DNA of 25,511 bases from an uncultured Clostridia bacterium (lineage in GTDB: Bacteria > Bacillota > Clostridia > TANB77 > CAG-508), in NCBI GenBank assembly GCA_948739805.1, contig CAPYID010000029.1:1-25511 (forward strand), written 5' to 3'. The notes below the pieces were generated by a model that ran no database searches, was not told where the DNA came from, and saw only the letters and a list, made by a program, of their open reading frames with translations. Of this stretch, positions 1 through 6,482 are shown piece after piece (within the stretch, counting starts at the first letter, position 1; every line of letters begins with the position of its first letter). The position numbers and the translations under genes are program-made.

Positions 1-4
1 TCAT
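1..4 (-). CDS. 5' end of a further Ig-like membrane protein gene (partial, left edge)
   Basis: The start codon ATG (minus strand, 4-2) follows the same GGTGGTAATA leader that precedes the other small Ig-like genes of this array. The promoter and terminator upstream of it are also the same. Only the start codon is inside the window, so the product is inferred from the conserved leader alone. Confidence 0.55.
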
Positions 5-42
5 TATTACCACCTTTTCCCCTTAAATGTTTTGATATTTCT

Positions 43-71
43 ATGCTAGCATACTGTTTATACTTTTTCAA
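43..71 (-). promoter_or_regulatory. Promoter of the left-edge Ig-like gene
   Basis: The minus strand reads TTGAAA (71-66), a 17-base spacer, then TAGCAT (48-43). The same arrangement precedes the other three Ig-like genes (2053-2025, 6444-6416, 6977-6949). It begins just after the protease terminator, so the Ig-like gene is probably transcribed separately from the protease. Confidence 0.6.
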
Positions 72-89
72 CTATTATAATAATATTTT

Positions 90-121
90 AAAAACACCGA
101 GAAAATAATACTTTCTCGGTG
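90..121 (-). terminator. Conserved intrinsic terminator of the first protease gene
   Basis: On the minus strand a perfect 10-bp stem (CACCGAGAAA / TTTCTCGGTG, 7-base loop) is followed by TTTTT. It lies 92 bases past the protease stop codon. Close copies follow every other protease copy in the window. Confidence 0.85.
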
Positions 122-212
122 AAATGACACATATTTGTTACTCACTTATAGAATTACTATCATAATCTTTAGTTCATAATAGATATTGTACTAAAGTACC
201 TTTTTACTGTAA

Positions 213-1139
213 TTAATCGAAATGTGCCTTTATCCTACTACATAAGTCAGGATTTAATCTCACAAAATAATTTGCGTATTCTTCCCCAGGTGTAACTTCT
301 GCACCAGATGAAATAACTCCTATAAGGTATCCTGACCTAACATCAATAAGTGCTCCTCCACTTTCACCCTCATGAACATCACATAATGCTACAAAGAATT
401 TTTCGTCTGCATATGTAATGCTGTTAGTATCTGCATACATATAATATTGATGATCCCCAGGATATCCAATTGCAGTTACACTTGTGCCTAATTGGTCATA
501 GTAATTATCATAATACCCAAATGGCTGTGACGTATTAAAACCTTTCTTCAAATCCAATATAGCCCAATCCCATCGATGATCATTGTTAACCGTCCATCCT
601 TCATTACAAGTTAAATTCATCGCGTAAGTAGAGCCTAAAGGCTTACTATCTTTTCCACTTTTTGCAGGTGTTACTGTTACATTGAGAGCCCAACCCCCAT
701 GTTCAGAAGAATATACGCAATGACCAGCAGTCAACAATACATCAGAATAAACCAGAACACCTGAGCCACTAGTATGGAATAAATCAGGAAATAAAATTTC
801 AAGATAACAAATATTGCAATATGGACTTTCAGTAGTATTTGTTATTTGAACCCGATTGTCTATACCAATAATACCATCATAAAGCGGATTGGTACCATAC
901 TCATCATACTGTATTGCATATGAACTTGTATCAGATAAATCACCCATCTGGTCAGCACCATACGTGATTTCTCCTGTTTCCACATTGTAGGTAATACTTG
1001 TAGCACTCTCCTGTTCATCTATGATGTCATCTGTGTTAACACCGAGTTCAGCAGCATAAACATTCATACCTGTCAGCGTCATTACCAATATTAAACCGAA
1101 ACTCACCATCCGTTTGATTGTTTTTATTTTTCTCTTCAT
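213..1139 (-). CDS. Secreted V8-like (S1 family) serine protease, copy A
   Basis: This is a predicted exported endopeptidase of the glutamyl-endopeptidase/V8 branch of the trypsin-like S1 family, 308 aa. Residues 1-30 form a Sec signal peptide (basic start, hydrophobic core, VYAA end). Residues 31-90 look like a propeptide. The mature enzyme probably begins near IIGIDNR (90-96), which resembles the V8 mature N-terminus. The catalytic triad is complete: His140 in LTAGHC, Asp191 in WDWAILDL and Ser260 in GESGGAL. The start is supported by GGAGGTATCTCA just upstream. The gene has its own promoter with paired TACCA repeats and its own terminator. The first 61 residues match copy B at all but two positions, while the rest has diverged. 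Glu specificity is a family-level guess; protease function itself is well supported. Confidence 0.92.
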   Translation of the reverse strand: MKRKIKTIKRMVSFGLILVMTLTGMNVYAAELGVNTDDIIDEQESATSITYNVETGEITYGADQMGDLSDTSSYAIQYDEYGTNPLYDGIIGIDNRVQITNTTESPYCNICYLEILFPDLFHTSGSGVLVYSDVLLTAGHCVYSSEHGGWALNVTVTPAKSGKDSKPLGSTYAMNLTCNEGWTVNNDHRWDWAILDLKKGFNTSQPFGYYDNYYDQLGTSVTAIGYPGDHQYYMYADTNSITYADEKFFVALCDVHEGESGGALIDVRSGYLIGVISSGAEVTPGEEYANYFVRLNPDLCSRIKAHFD

Positions 1140-1221
1140 TGAGATACCTCCATTTTTTTTGTTTTAACTATATGTGTCATTTTTTATGTGCAATTCGCAG
1201 TTCTACGAATAGTACAATTTT

Positions 1222-1279
1222 ATTTTACTACCTAGTTAATATATTATCAACATTTGGTAAAATTTTTTAAAATATGGTA
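1222..1279 (-). promoter_or_regulatory. Activator-type promoter of protease A with TACCA direct repeats
   Basis: The minus strand carries two TACCA repeats (1279-1275 and 1259-1255) spaced exactly 20 bases apart. They are followed by TTGATA as -35 (1250-1245), a 17-base spacer and TAAAAT as -10 (1227-1222). The proximal repeat nearly touches the -35. This geometry is typical of a site bound by a dimeric activator. The same layout occurs upstream of proteases B and C. Confidence 0.7.
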
Positions 1280-1360
1280 AATTTTATCGCTATTCATTGC
1301 ATTTTTTATATATAAATTTTGGTTTGTGGGTGGATAAAAATTACAGAGAATTATAATTTT

Positions 1361-1475
1361 ATACGTTGTAGGGGCGATTAGCAATCGCCCGCTCTAACAA
1401 AAGCTTGCTAAAACATTATATTTTTAAGCATGTTCTTCGAAGGGCGGGCGATTAATAATCGCCCCTACAACGTAT
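1361..1475. mobile_element. MITE-like element with perfect 20-bp terminal inverted repeats
   Basis: The outer 20 bases (ATACGTTGTAGGGGCGATTA) are perfectly inverted at the right end (1456-1475). Each end also folds on itself, as GGGCGATT-AGC-AATCGCCC and GGGCGATT-AAT-AATCGCCC. The interior has no coding capacity. A related pair of hairpins ending in CCCCTACA lies at 20131-20231. It is probably a non-autonomous or REP-like repeat; the mobilising enzyme is not in the window. Confidence 0.65.
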
Positions 1476-1558
1476 ATTTATAATTTTGTATAATTTTTAA
1501 AATATAAAATCACCCCTACAAACACAAATTTATATATTAAAAATTGTAACTTTATAGT

Positions 1559-1986
1559 TTATTCAATAGTAAATTCTGCGTATAATTCTCTTTTTCCTTC
1601 TGCTGTATCCACTGATTTTACTATTCTATATTCTCCATTTTCTAATTCTCCATATCTTTCAGACCAATCTAAATCAAACTTTAGCTCCCCTGTTAAAGTG
1701 CTTATAGAAACCATTTCTACTAAATATATTCCTATTTGTTTTACAGGTTTCCACTCTCCATTTTCCTTTTTTTCTATGCTATAGTCTTTACCATATCTAT
1801 GTTCTTTATCATTATCTTTTATGATGACTGTTGCACTTGTTCTCGTTAATGTTCCTTCTTTTATCGTCATTGTTATTTCTGATACGCCTTTATTAAATAT
1901 ACTTTTGTTTAAAATATAAATATAGCAAATGATATTAACACAAGTATTACTAAAACTATTATTGTTATTATTATCCCCTTTTTCAT
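1559..1986 (-). pseudogene. Frameshifted Ig-like membrane protein gene
   Basis: The region is homologous over its full length to the intact genes at 6377-5949 and 6911-6483. It is 428 bases long where those are 429. The missing base lies near 1911-1916, where the intact paralogue reads aacattata and this copy aaaatata on the plus strand. The loss separates the N-terminal membrane anchor from the Ig-like domain. The C-terminal 103 codons remain open and end in the shared LYAEFTIE. The promoter (2053-2025) and GGTGGTAATA leader are preserved, so decay looks recent. A single-base assembly error is the alternative. Confidence 0.8.
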
Positions 1987-2024
1987 TATTACCACCTTTT
2001 CCCCTTAAATGTTTTGATATTTCT

Positions 2025-2053
2025 ATACTAGCATACTATTTTTATTATTTCAA
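2025..2053 (-). promoter_or_regulatory. Promoter of the frameshifted Ig-like gene
   Basis: TTGAAA (2053-2048), a 17-base spacer and TAGTAT (2030-2025) on the minus strand match the promoters of the other Ig-like copies. Confidence 0.6.
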
Positions 2054-2071
2054 CTATTATAATAATATTTT

Positions 2072-2103
2072 AAAAACACCGAGAAAATAATACTTTCTCG
2101 GTG
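2072..2103 (-). terminator. Conserved terminator following the protease fragment
   Basis: The stem CACCGAGAAA / TTTCTCGGTG is followed by TTTTT on the minus strand. It is the same element as at 121-90 and 7027-6996. It survives although the protease gene upstream of it is truncated. Confidence 0.85.
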
Positions 2104-2115
2104 AAATGACACATA

Positions 2116-2271
2116 TTAGTTATCTATCCATGATTGACCAATACTAGCTCCAAGTGCATAAGCGGTCCCTAATGGTGCACTATTTTCCCCATTCATTGCA
2201 GGTATTACTTTTACTGATTTAGCAAATCCACCATGCTCACTTGAATATACACAATGACCACAAGTTAGGAC
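2116..2271 (-). pseudogene. Internal fragment of a fourth V8-like protease gene
   Basis: About 51 codons resemble the region around the active-site His of copies A and C (here LTCGHCVYSSEHGG, with Cys replacing the usual Ala), ending at SWIDN and a stop. The signal peptide, Asp and Ser regions are absent. The upstream edge is exactly the palindromic repeat at 2272-2331. An ATG inside that repeat would open a 64-codon frame, but this is fortuitous. The downstream edge joins the conserved protease terminator, so most of the 3' half was deleted as well. Confidence 0.82.
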
Positions 2272-2331
2272 TGCCAATAGGGACGGAGAATTATGGCAAA
2301 ATATTGCCATAATTCTCCGTCCCTATTGGCA
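2272..2331. repeat. 60-bp perfect palindromic repeat (R1)
   Basis: Two 28-base arms, starting TGCCAATAGGGACGGAGAAT, flank a 4-base centre and are perfect inverse complements. A near-identical copy is at 5885-5944 and a degenerate one at 8209-8257. This copy abuts the truncated protease. GGGACGG-type palindromes are common dispersed repeats in Firmicutes (from memory). Confidence 0.85.
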
Positions 2332-2361
2332 CATTTTAAATGTGAGTTTTATGAATACTTT

Positions 2362-2778
2362 TTATATATCTATTCCAAGTAACTTATCTATTATCTCTTC
2401 ATTATCTTCTTGAAGTTTTTCCTTTAGTTGTTCTCTTGCCTGTTCTTCTGACTTTTGTTTCATTTCTTGTTCTATCTCTTGTAATTGATTCTCTATTTCT
2501 TGCCTTCTTATTTCTTTTTCTTCTTCTGACATTTCAGCTAATTCTGCTTCATAAATTTTTTTAGATTCCTTATTTTCTTTTAATATTTCTTCTCTTTTTC
2601 TTTTCATTTCCTTTTCTTCTTCCGATTTTTCATTTGAATCTATTGTAGAAGCAGAGCTATTAAAAATATTATTCGCAATTTTTATTAATTCAGTTTTAAA
2701 GCAAATACTAAATATAATAATTCCTATTAATATGACAACCATTAATACAACTATTAAAATCCCTAATCTCTTTTTCAT
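2362..2778 (-). CDS. Small membrane-anchored coiled-coil protein, function unknown
   Basis: The product is 138 aa. A two-lysine start is followed by one hydrophobic segment (about residues 5-27). The rest (about 50-133) is almost entirely Glu, Lys, Gln and Arg, with heptad-like spacing, and is predicted to be a long helix or coiled coil. The K-rich N-terminus suggests that the C-terminal part faces outward. The ATG start at 2778 is chosen because GAAAGGAGAAAAA lies just before it; a TTG start 15 bases upstream falls in that ribosome binding site. No family was recognised. It lies between the secreted protein gene (3469-2978) and the protease fragment. Confidence 0.75.
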   Translation of the reverse strand: MKKRLGILIVVLMVVILIGIIIFSICFKTELIKIANNIFNSSASTIDSNEKSEEEKEMKRKREEILKENKESKKIYEAELAEMSEEEKEIRRQEIENQLQEIEQEMKQKSEEQAREQLKEKLQEDNEEIIDKLLGIDI

Positions 2779-2881
2779 TTTTTCTCCTTTCAAAAATATA
2801 CTTATATAAATATATTAACACATAAAAATATTTTTGACAATATTACTATTCAATTTAATTTTAATATTGTTATTTTTTCCA

Positions 2882-2911
2882 GAAAGAAGGTGGAAAATTC
2901 CACCCTCTTTC
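2882..2911 (-). terminator. Strong hairpin after the secreted beta-rich protein gene
   Basis: A stem of about 14 bp with one G-U pair (GAAAGAGGGTGGAA / TTCCACCTTCTTTC) lies 67 bases beyond the stop codon at 2978. No U-run follows on the minus strand. It may be a terminator of reduced strength or an mRNA-stabilising hairpin. Confidence 0.45.
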
Positions 2912-2977
2912 AATTGTTTCAGAGGAAAAGTATCTTAGTTACACTTTTTTGAAATCAAGCGCTAAAAGTATGCTCTT

Positions 2978-3469
2978 TTAAATCGCTGAGTCAGTTGCAA
3001 TAAAGCAGAATGAATAATCTCCGTCAAACGGAATTTCTACTTTAACATTATAGCTTCCACCAGCCCAATAATGATCTCTTAATGAGCCATCAACAAGCAT
3101 CGGATTCCACTGTATTTCACCCTGACCTCCTTTTGAAACGTATATTCTAGATACCTGAACACCATTTTTATACATAGTGACTTTAGCAGATGCAGCCCCC
3201 ATAAATCCAAAATACACATAACCGCCTCCATCAGGCACATTGATTTGAAGATTCACTGTTGTTCTCTTATTACCAAAATAATGCTTTGTTAAATTAACAA
3301 TATGAGTGTTTGCTGACATAGGTTCAATTGCATTTTGTTCTGTCAATACTTGAGCAATTGCAGTATTATTGTTTTCCCCAGCCTCAGCGGCAAAAGCAAC
3401 TGTGGATAAAGAAACTGATATAGCAATAGCCATAATTAAGGACATAAACCGTTTTTGTAATTTTTTCAT
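2978..3469 (-). CDS. Secreted protein of unknown function, beta-rich
   Basis: The product is 163 aa. A clear Sec signal peptide occupies about residues 1-28 (MKKLQKR start, hydrophobic core, AFAA cleavage region). The mature part is rich in Gly, Tyr, Val and aromatic residues with alternating polar/hydrophobic stretches, which suggests a small beta-sandwich. No catalytic motif, repeat or sorting signal was seen. The start is fixed by AGGAGGTATTATCA. It sits inside the protease array, between the regulator gene and the coiled-coil gene. A possible -10 (TATAAT, 3594-3589) lies upstream, with a loose match to the TACCA repeats at 3636-3632. It could be a partner or substrate of the proteases, but this is inference. 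Confidence 0.8.
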   Translation of the reverse strand: MKKLQKRFMSLIMAIAISVSLSTVAFAAEAGENNNTAIAQVLTEQNAIEPMSANTHIVNLTKHYFGNKRTTVNLQINVPDGGGYVYFGFMGAASAKVTMYKNGVQVSRIYVSKGGQGEIQWNPMLVDGSLRDHYWAGGSYNVKVEIPFDGDYSFCFIATDSAI

Positions 3470-3713
3470 TGATAATACCTCCTAGAATACAATATTGATA
3501 CTCTTCCTCTATATTACAAAGATGCCATAAAATTAGCATCAATGTAACTTATATCACAATAAATACTCTTGAGCATTTATTTAAAAACATTATAGCATAG
3601 TTTCTATAAATATGGACGAAATGATAAAAAATGGTAAAAAATAGGATATATTATCAAAATATTAACATTTTTTATAAATCTGAGTTTTTCAGTTAAGTAG
3701 CAAAACCTGCTCT

Positions 3714-4427
3714 TCAACTTATTTTATTTAGTACTGTATAAATTACTTTTTTTATTGTTGGCTTTTCGTCATCTACTATTCTAAAATATTCATTTAACCT
3801 TTTTATATCACATTCATAATACATACAATCTGTTGCATACCTAATATTACATCTTATAGTGTTTATTGACTCTTTATACTTTTCTGCTATTAGAGGGTAT
3901 ACATTACTTTGTAAGTTGTTTATTAGTGTTAACTTTCTATTTTTATAAACTTGTAAAATTGCATCTATAAGATAATTCGTTCCTTTATATTTAAGATTAT
4001 ATTTTATATATTCTAATTCTTTAACAATTTCTCTCCTTTTTGCTTCTATATCTTTATTTAATATTACTTGATTAACCTTATAAATAATTTCATCGCTATT
4101 TGATTTTTTTAATATATAGTCTGCAATCATATGTTCTTTAGAAATTTCTTCTATAGCATTCAAGCTATCTGACAGTATTATTATAGAAGCTCTATAATTC
4201 TCCTTTTTATAATCGCTTAACTTCTCTAACATTGCATTTACACTATTTTTAACCATTTCTAAATCTAAAAATGCAACATCTATTTCCATGTTGTTTAATA
4301 TATTTATTGTTTCATTCTCGTTTGTAGATATTCTTGATATTCTAATGTTGTAATTTTCTGCTATTATTTCATTCGTCAATCTTTTTATTATTTTTATATC
4401 ATTTGCCGCTATTAATATATTTAACAT
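3714..4427 (-). CDS. Spo0A-like response regulator with degenerate receiver
   Basis: This is a predicted DNA-binding regulator of 237 aa. Residues 1-122 are receiver-like: Asp55 (FLDLEM) is at the phospho-acceptor position, with Ser86 and Lys107/108 at the usual switch and lysine positions. The acidic pair that binds Mg is replaced by Ala and Asn in LIAAND. Residues about 145-237 resemble the Spo0A C-terminal domain, with YLIDAILQVYKN, VYPLIAEKYKES and a recognition-helix region containing IRYATD. GGAGTGATAAAAT precedes the start. It is clearly shorter and more divergent than a housekeeping Spo0A, so it is a paralogue. Its position within the protease array makes it a candidate regulator of the array promoters, though 0A boxes were not found there. 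Confidence 0.85.
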   Translation of the reverse strand: MLNILIAANDIKIIKRLTNEIIAENYNIRISRISTNENETINILNNMEIDVAFLDLEMVKNSVNAMLEKLSDYKKENYRASIIILSDSLNAIEEISKEHMIADYILKKSNSDEIIYKVNQVILNKDIEAKRREIVKELEYIKYNLKYKGTNYLIDAILQVYKNRKLTLINNLQSNVYPLIAEKYKESINTIRCNIRYATDCMYYECDIKRLNEYFRIVDDEKPTIKKVIYTVLNKIS

Positions 4428-4591
4428 ATTTTATCACTCCATTTCTACTTATTAGATACAAAAAATTTAATATTGGTTGCAATTTCATAATTTTTTTAAC
4501 AAAGTAATAAAATATTGCTAGTTAATAATCATCTTTTATACTATAATCAATTTTAGGTAAGAGTGAAAAATTTTCCAGTTTTAACATATAT

Positions 4592-4623
4592 AAAAAACAC
4601 CGAGAAATAATTCTCTCTCGGTG
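4592..4623 (-). terminator. Conserved terminator of protease B
   Basis: The 8-bp stem CACCGAGA / TCTCGGTG with a 10-base loop is followed by TTTTTT on the minus strand. It is a variant of the terminator after proteases A and C. Here it is followed by the regulator gene rather than an Ig-like gene. Confidence 0.82.
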
Positions 4624-4691
4624 AAATGACACATATTATTTATTAACAGTAACTAACTACTAAAATATTCTTATACAGTTTGCTAAAATAG

Positions 4692-5627
4692 TTATTGTTG
4701 TACTTCATCAATATGAGCTTTTATTCTACTGTATAAATCTGCATTTATTCTAACCGCACCATTGTAAAAATACACATCATTTTCTTTATATTCGGTTACA
4801 ATAATTCCAGCAATTTTACCTGATTCTAGAGCCATAACTGGTGCTCCACTATCGCCTGCTTGTGTATCACATAAAATTTTCAAGTATCTCTCCCCAGCTG
4901 CAGATATACTATTTGTATCCTGCCACATTTGAAATCCTTTATCACTAGGATACCCAACAGTAGATGCTTTCAGACCTATATAAAGAGTATAATTTTTGTT
5001 ATAGCTAACTCCAAGCCACGAACTAAAACTTTTATCCAAATCTACAATGGCCCAGTCCCATTCAATGGATTTATTCTCAGTCCATTGTGAATTTGATGTT
5101 ATTGTTGTACTGTGAGCTGTACCATAAGGGCGATTCTGTCCATCTGAGTTTAATGCTGGCACTACCATTACTGATTTAGCCCAACCGCCATGGTTATGTG
5201 AATACACCATATCACCAGCGGTTAACATTACAGTACTATATACTAAAGAACCTGTTCCTCTTTTAACGTTACCATCTGGAAATGTTGATTCAACATAGCA
5301 AATAGCATTATAAGGGTATACTGTTGTATTACTAACCATAATTCTGTCATCAGGACCAATGATTCCTGTTGGAGAAATCTCCTCGCCATTTACGCCGTTT
5401 AATTCAGCACTGTCCACATCTTCCAGAATATAGTCTTCAGCATTACCATATGTGATTTCTCCTGTTTCCACATTGTAGGTAATACTTGTAGCACTCTCCT
5501 GTTCATCTATGATGTCATCTGTGTTAACATCGAGTTCAGCAGCATAAACATTCATACCTGTCAGCGTCATTACCAATATTAAGCCGAAACTCACCATCCG
5601 TTTGATTGTTGTTATTTTTCTCTTCAT
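4692..5627 (-). CDS. Secreted V8-like protease homologue lacking the catalytic His, copy B
   Basis: The product is 311 aa, an exported S1-family protein with the same signal peptide and propeptide as copy A (residues 1-61 differ at only two positions). The mature part begins near IIGPDDR (89-95). Asp191 (WDWAIVDL) and Ser260 (GDSGAP) are intact. The His-Cys of LTAGHC is replaced by Asp139-Met140 (LTAGDM), encoded GAT ATG where copy A has CAT TGC. The reading frame is otherwise undamaged. This predicts a folded but proteolytically inactive pseudoprotease, perhaps a decoy, inhibitor or binding protein. GGAGGTATCTCA precedes the start. It has the same promoter and terminator as the other copies. 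The fold assignment is firm; the role is inferred. Confidence 0.9.
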   Translation of the reverse strand: MKRKITTIKRMVSFGLILVMTLTGMNVYAAELDVNTDDIIDEQESATSITYNVETGEITYGNAEDYILEDVDSAELNGVNGEEISPTGIIGPDDRIMVSNTTVYPYNAICYVESTFPDGNVKRGTGSLVYSTVMLTAGDMVYSHNHGGWAKSVMVVPALNSDGQNRPYGTAHSTTITSNSQWTENKSIEWDWAIVDLDKSFSSWLGVSYNKNYTLYIGLKASTVGYPSDKGFQMWQDTNSISAAGERYLKILCDTQAGDSGAPVMALESGKIAGIIVTEYKENDVYFYNGAVRINADLYSRIKAHIDEVQQ

Positions 5628-5708
5628 TGAGATACCTCCATTTTTTTGTTTTAACTATATGTGTCATTTTTTATGTGCAATTCGCAATTCTACGAATAGT
5701 ACAATAAT

Positions 5709-5766
5709 ATTTTACTACCTAGTTAATCTATTATCAACTTTTGGTAAAATTTTTTAAAATATGGTA
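5709..5766 (-). promoter_or_regulatory. Activator-type promoter of protease B
   Basis: Two TACCA repeats, 20 bases apart (5766-5762 and 5746-5742), precede TTGATA (5737-5732), a 17-base spacer and TAAAAT (5714-5709). The layout is the same as at proteases A and C. Confidence 0.7.
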
Positions 5767-5884
5767 AATTTTGTCGCTATTCATTGCATTTTTAATATAT
5801 AAATTGGGGGTTGTATGTGTGATTTTATTATATAAAATCACAATGAATAATTAATAATGAATGGTGAATGATGAATAATATCTG

Positions 5885-5944
5885 TGCCAATAGGGACGGA
5901 GAATTATGGCAAAATACTGCCAGAATTCTCCGTCCCTATTGGCA
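5885..5944. repeat. 60-bp palindromic repeat (R2)
   Basis: The arms are almost identical to R1 (2272-2331), with mismatches only near the centre. It lies four bases from the stop codon of the Ig-like gene at 5949, so its hairpin could also act in mRNA 3' end formation. Confidence 0.85.
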
Positions 5945-5948
5945 TAGT

Positions 5949-6377
5949 TTATTCAATAGTAAATTCTGCGTATAATTCTCTTTTTCCTTCAGCTGTATTC
6001 ACTGATTTTACTATTCTATATTCTCCATTTTCTAATTCTCCATATCTTTCAGACCAATCTATTTTACATTTTATTTTTCCATCTTTTCCAGGTATCCAGC
6101 CAACAAAAGTAAATATGTACCTATTAATTTCTGTCATAGATCTCCACTCACCATCTTCTTTCTTATCTATACTATAAATTTCCCCACAACTATAATCACT
6201 TTTGCTTTCTAAAACAACTGTTGCACTCTTCCTTGTTAATGTTTCCTTTTTTATCGTCATTGTTATATCTGATACACCTTTATTAAATATACTTTTGTTT
6301 AACATTATAAATATAGCAAATGATATTAACACAAGTATTACTAAAACTATTATTGTTATTATTATCCCTTTTTTCAT
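5949..6377 (-). CDS. Small membrane-anchored Ig-like (Big_14-type) protein, copy 2
   Basis: The product is 142 aa. Residues about 4-26 form one transmembrane segment after a short basic start, placing the C-terminal domain outside the cell. That domain carries YSIDKKEDGEW, WSERYGELENGEYRIVK and a final LYAEFTIE. These resemble the bacterial immunoglobulin-like family seen in many clostridial proteins (PF20251, from memory). The ATG at 6377 is chosen because GGTGGTAATA precedes it; a GTG nine bases upstream lies in that ribosome binding site. It has its own promoter (6444-6416). The end is almost identical to the neighbouring copy while the middle (about residues 85-100) differs. The function is unknown; an extracellular binding or protective partner of the proteases is possible. 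Confidence 0.82.
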   Translation of the reverse strand: MKKGIIITIIVLVILVLISFAIFIMLNKSIFNKGVSDITMTIKKETLTRKSATVVLESKSDYSCGEIYSIDKKEDGEWRSMTEINRYIFTFVGWIPGKDGKIKCKIDWSERYGELENGEYRIVKSVNTAEGKRELYAEFTIE

Positions 6378-6415
6378 TATTACCACCTTTTCCCCTTAAA
6401 TGTTTTGATATTTCT

Positions 6416-6444
6416 ATGCTAGCATACTGTTTATACTTTTTCAA
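6416..6444 (-). promoter_or_regulatory. Promoter of Ig-like copy 2
   Basis: TTGAAA (6444-6439), a 17-base spacer and TAGCAT (6421-6416) lie on the minus strand. It sits between the two tandem Ig-like genes, so the second gene need not depend on read-through from the first. Confidence 0.6.
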
Positions 6445-6482
6445 CTATTATAGATAATTACTATTGTTTTAGTATTTATAGT

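Larger units (their letters stand above)
1140..1558. other. Non-coding stretch upstream of protease A
   Basis: This 419-base stretch holds the protease A leader and promoter (1222-1279) and a MITE-like element (1361-1475). The leader has a short TTCGTAG/CTGCGAA hairpin near 1194-1210 that is shared by the other protease leaders. No convincing coding sequence was seen. Confidence 0.7.
5628..5948. other. Non-coding stretch upstream of protease B
   Basis: This 321-base stretch holds the protease B leader and promoter (5709-5766) and the palindromic repeat R2 (5885-5944). The remainder is AT-rich with no supported gene. Confidence 0.7.

Noticed and set aside
1222..1279. Assigning the TACCA repeats to LytTR-type or Spo0A-type regulators
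   Set aside because: Spacing is similar to LytTR sites but the sequence does not fit well, and no TGTCGAA-like 0A box is present; left as an unassigned activator site.
2272..2310. ATG in the R1 palindrome as a start for a 64-aa protease-like protein
   Set aside because: The N-terminal residues are encoded by the repeat, there is no ribosome binding site, and the catalytic domain is mostly missing.
5884..6177. Plus-strand frame beginning in the R2 palindrome
   Set aside because: It is antisense to the Ig-like gene and its start is supplied by the repeat.
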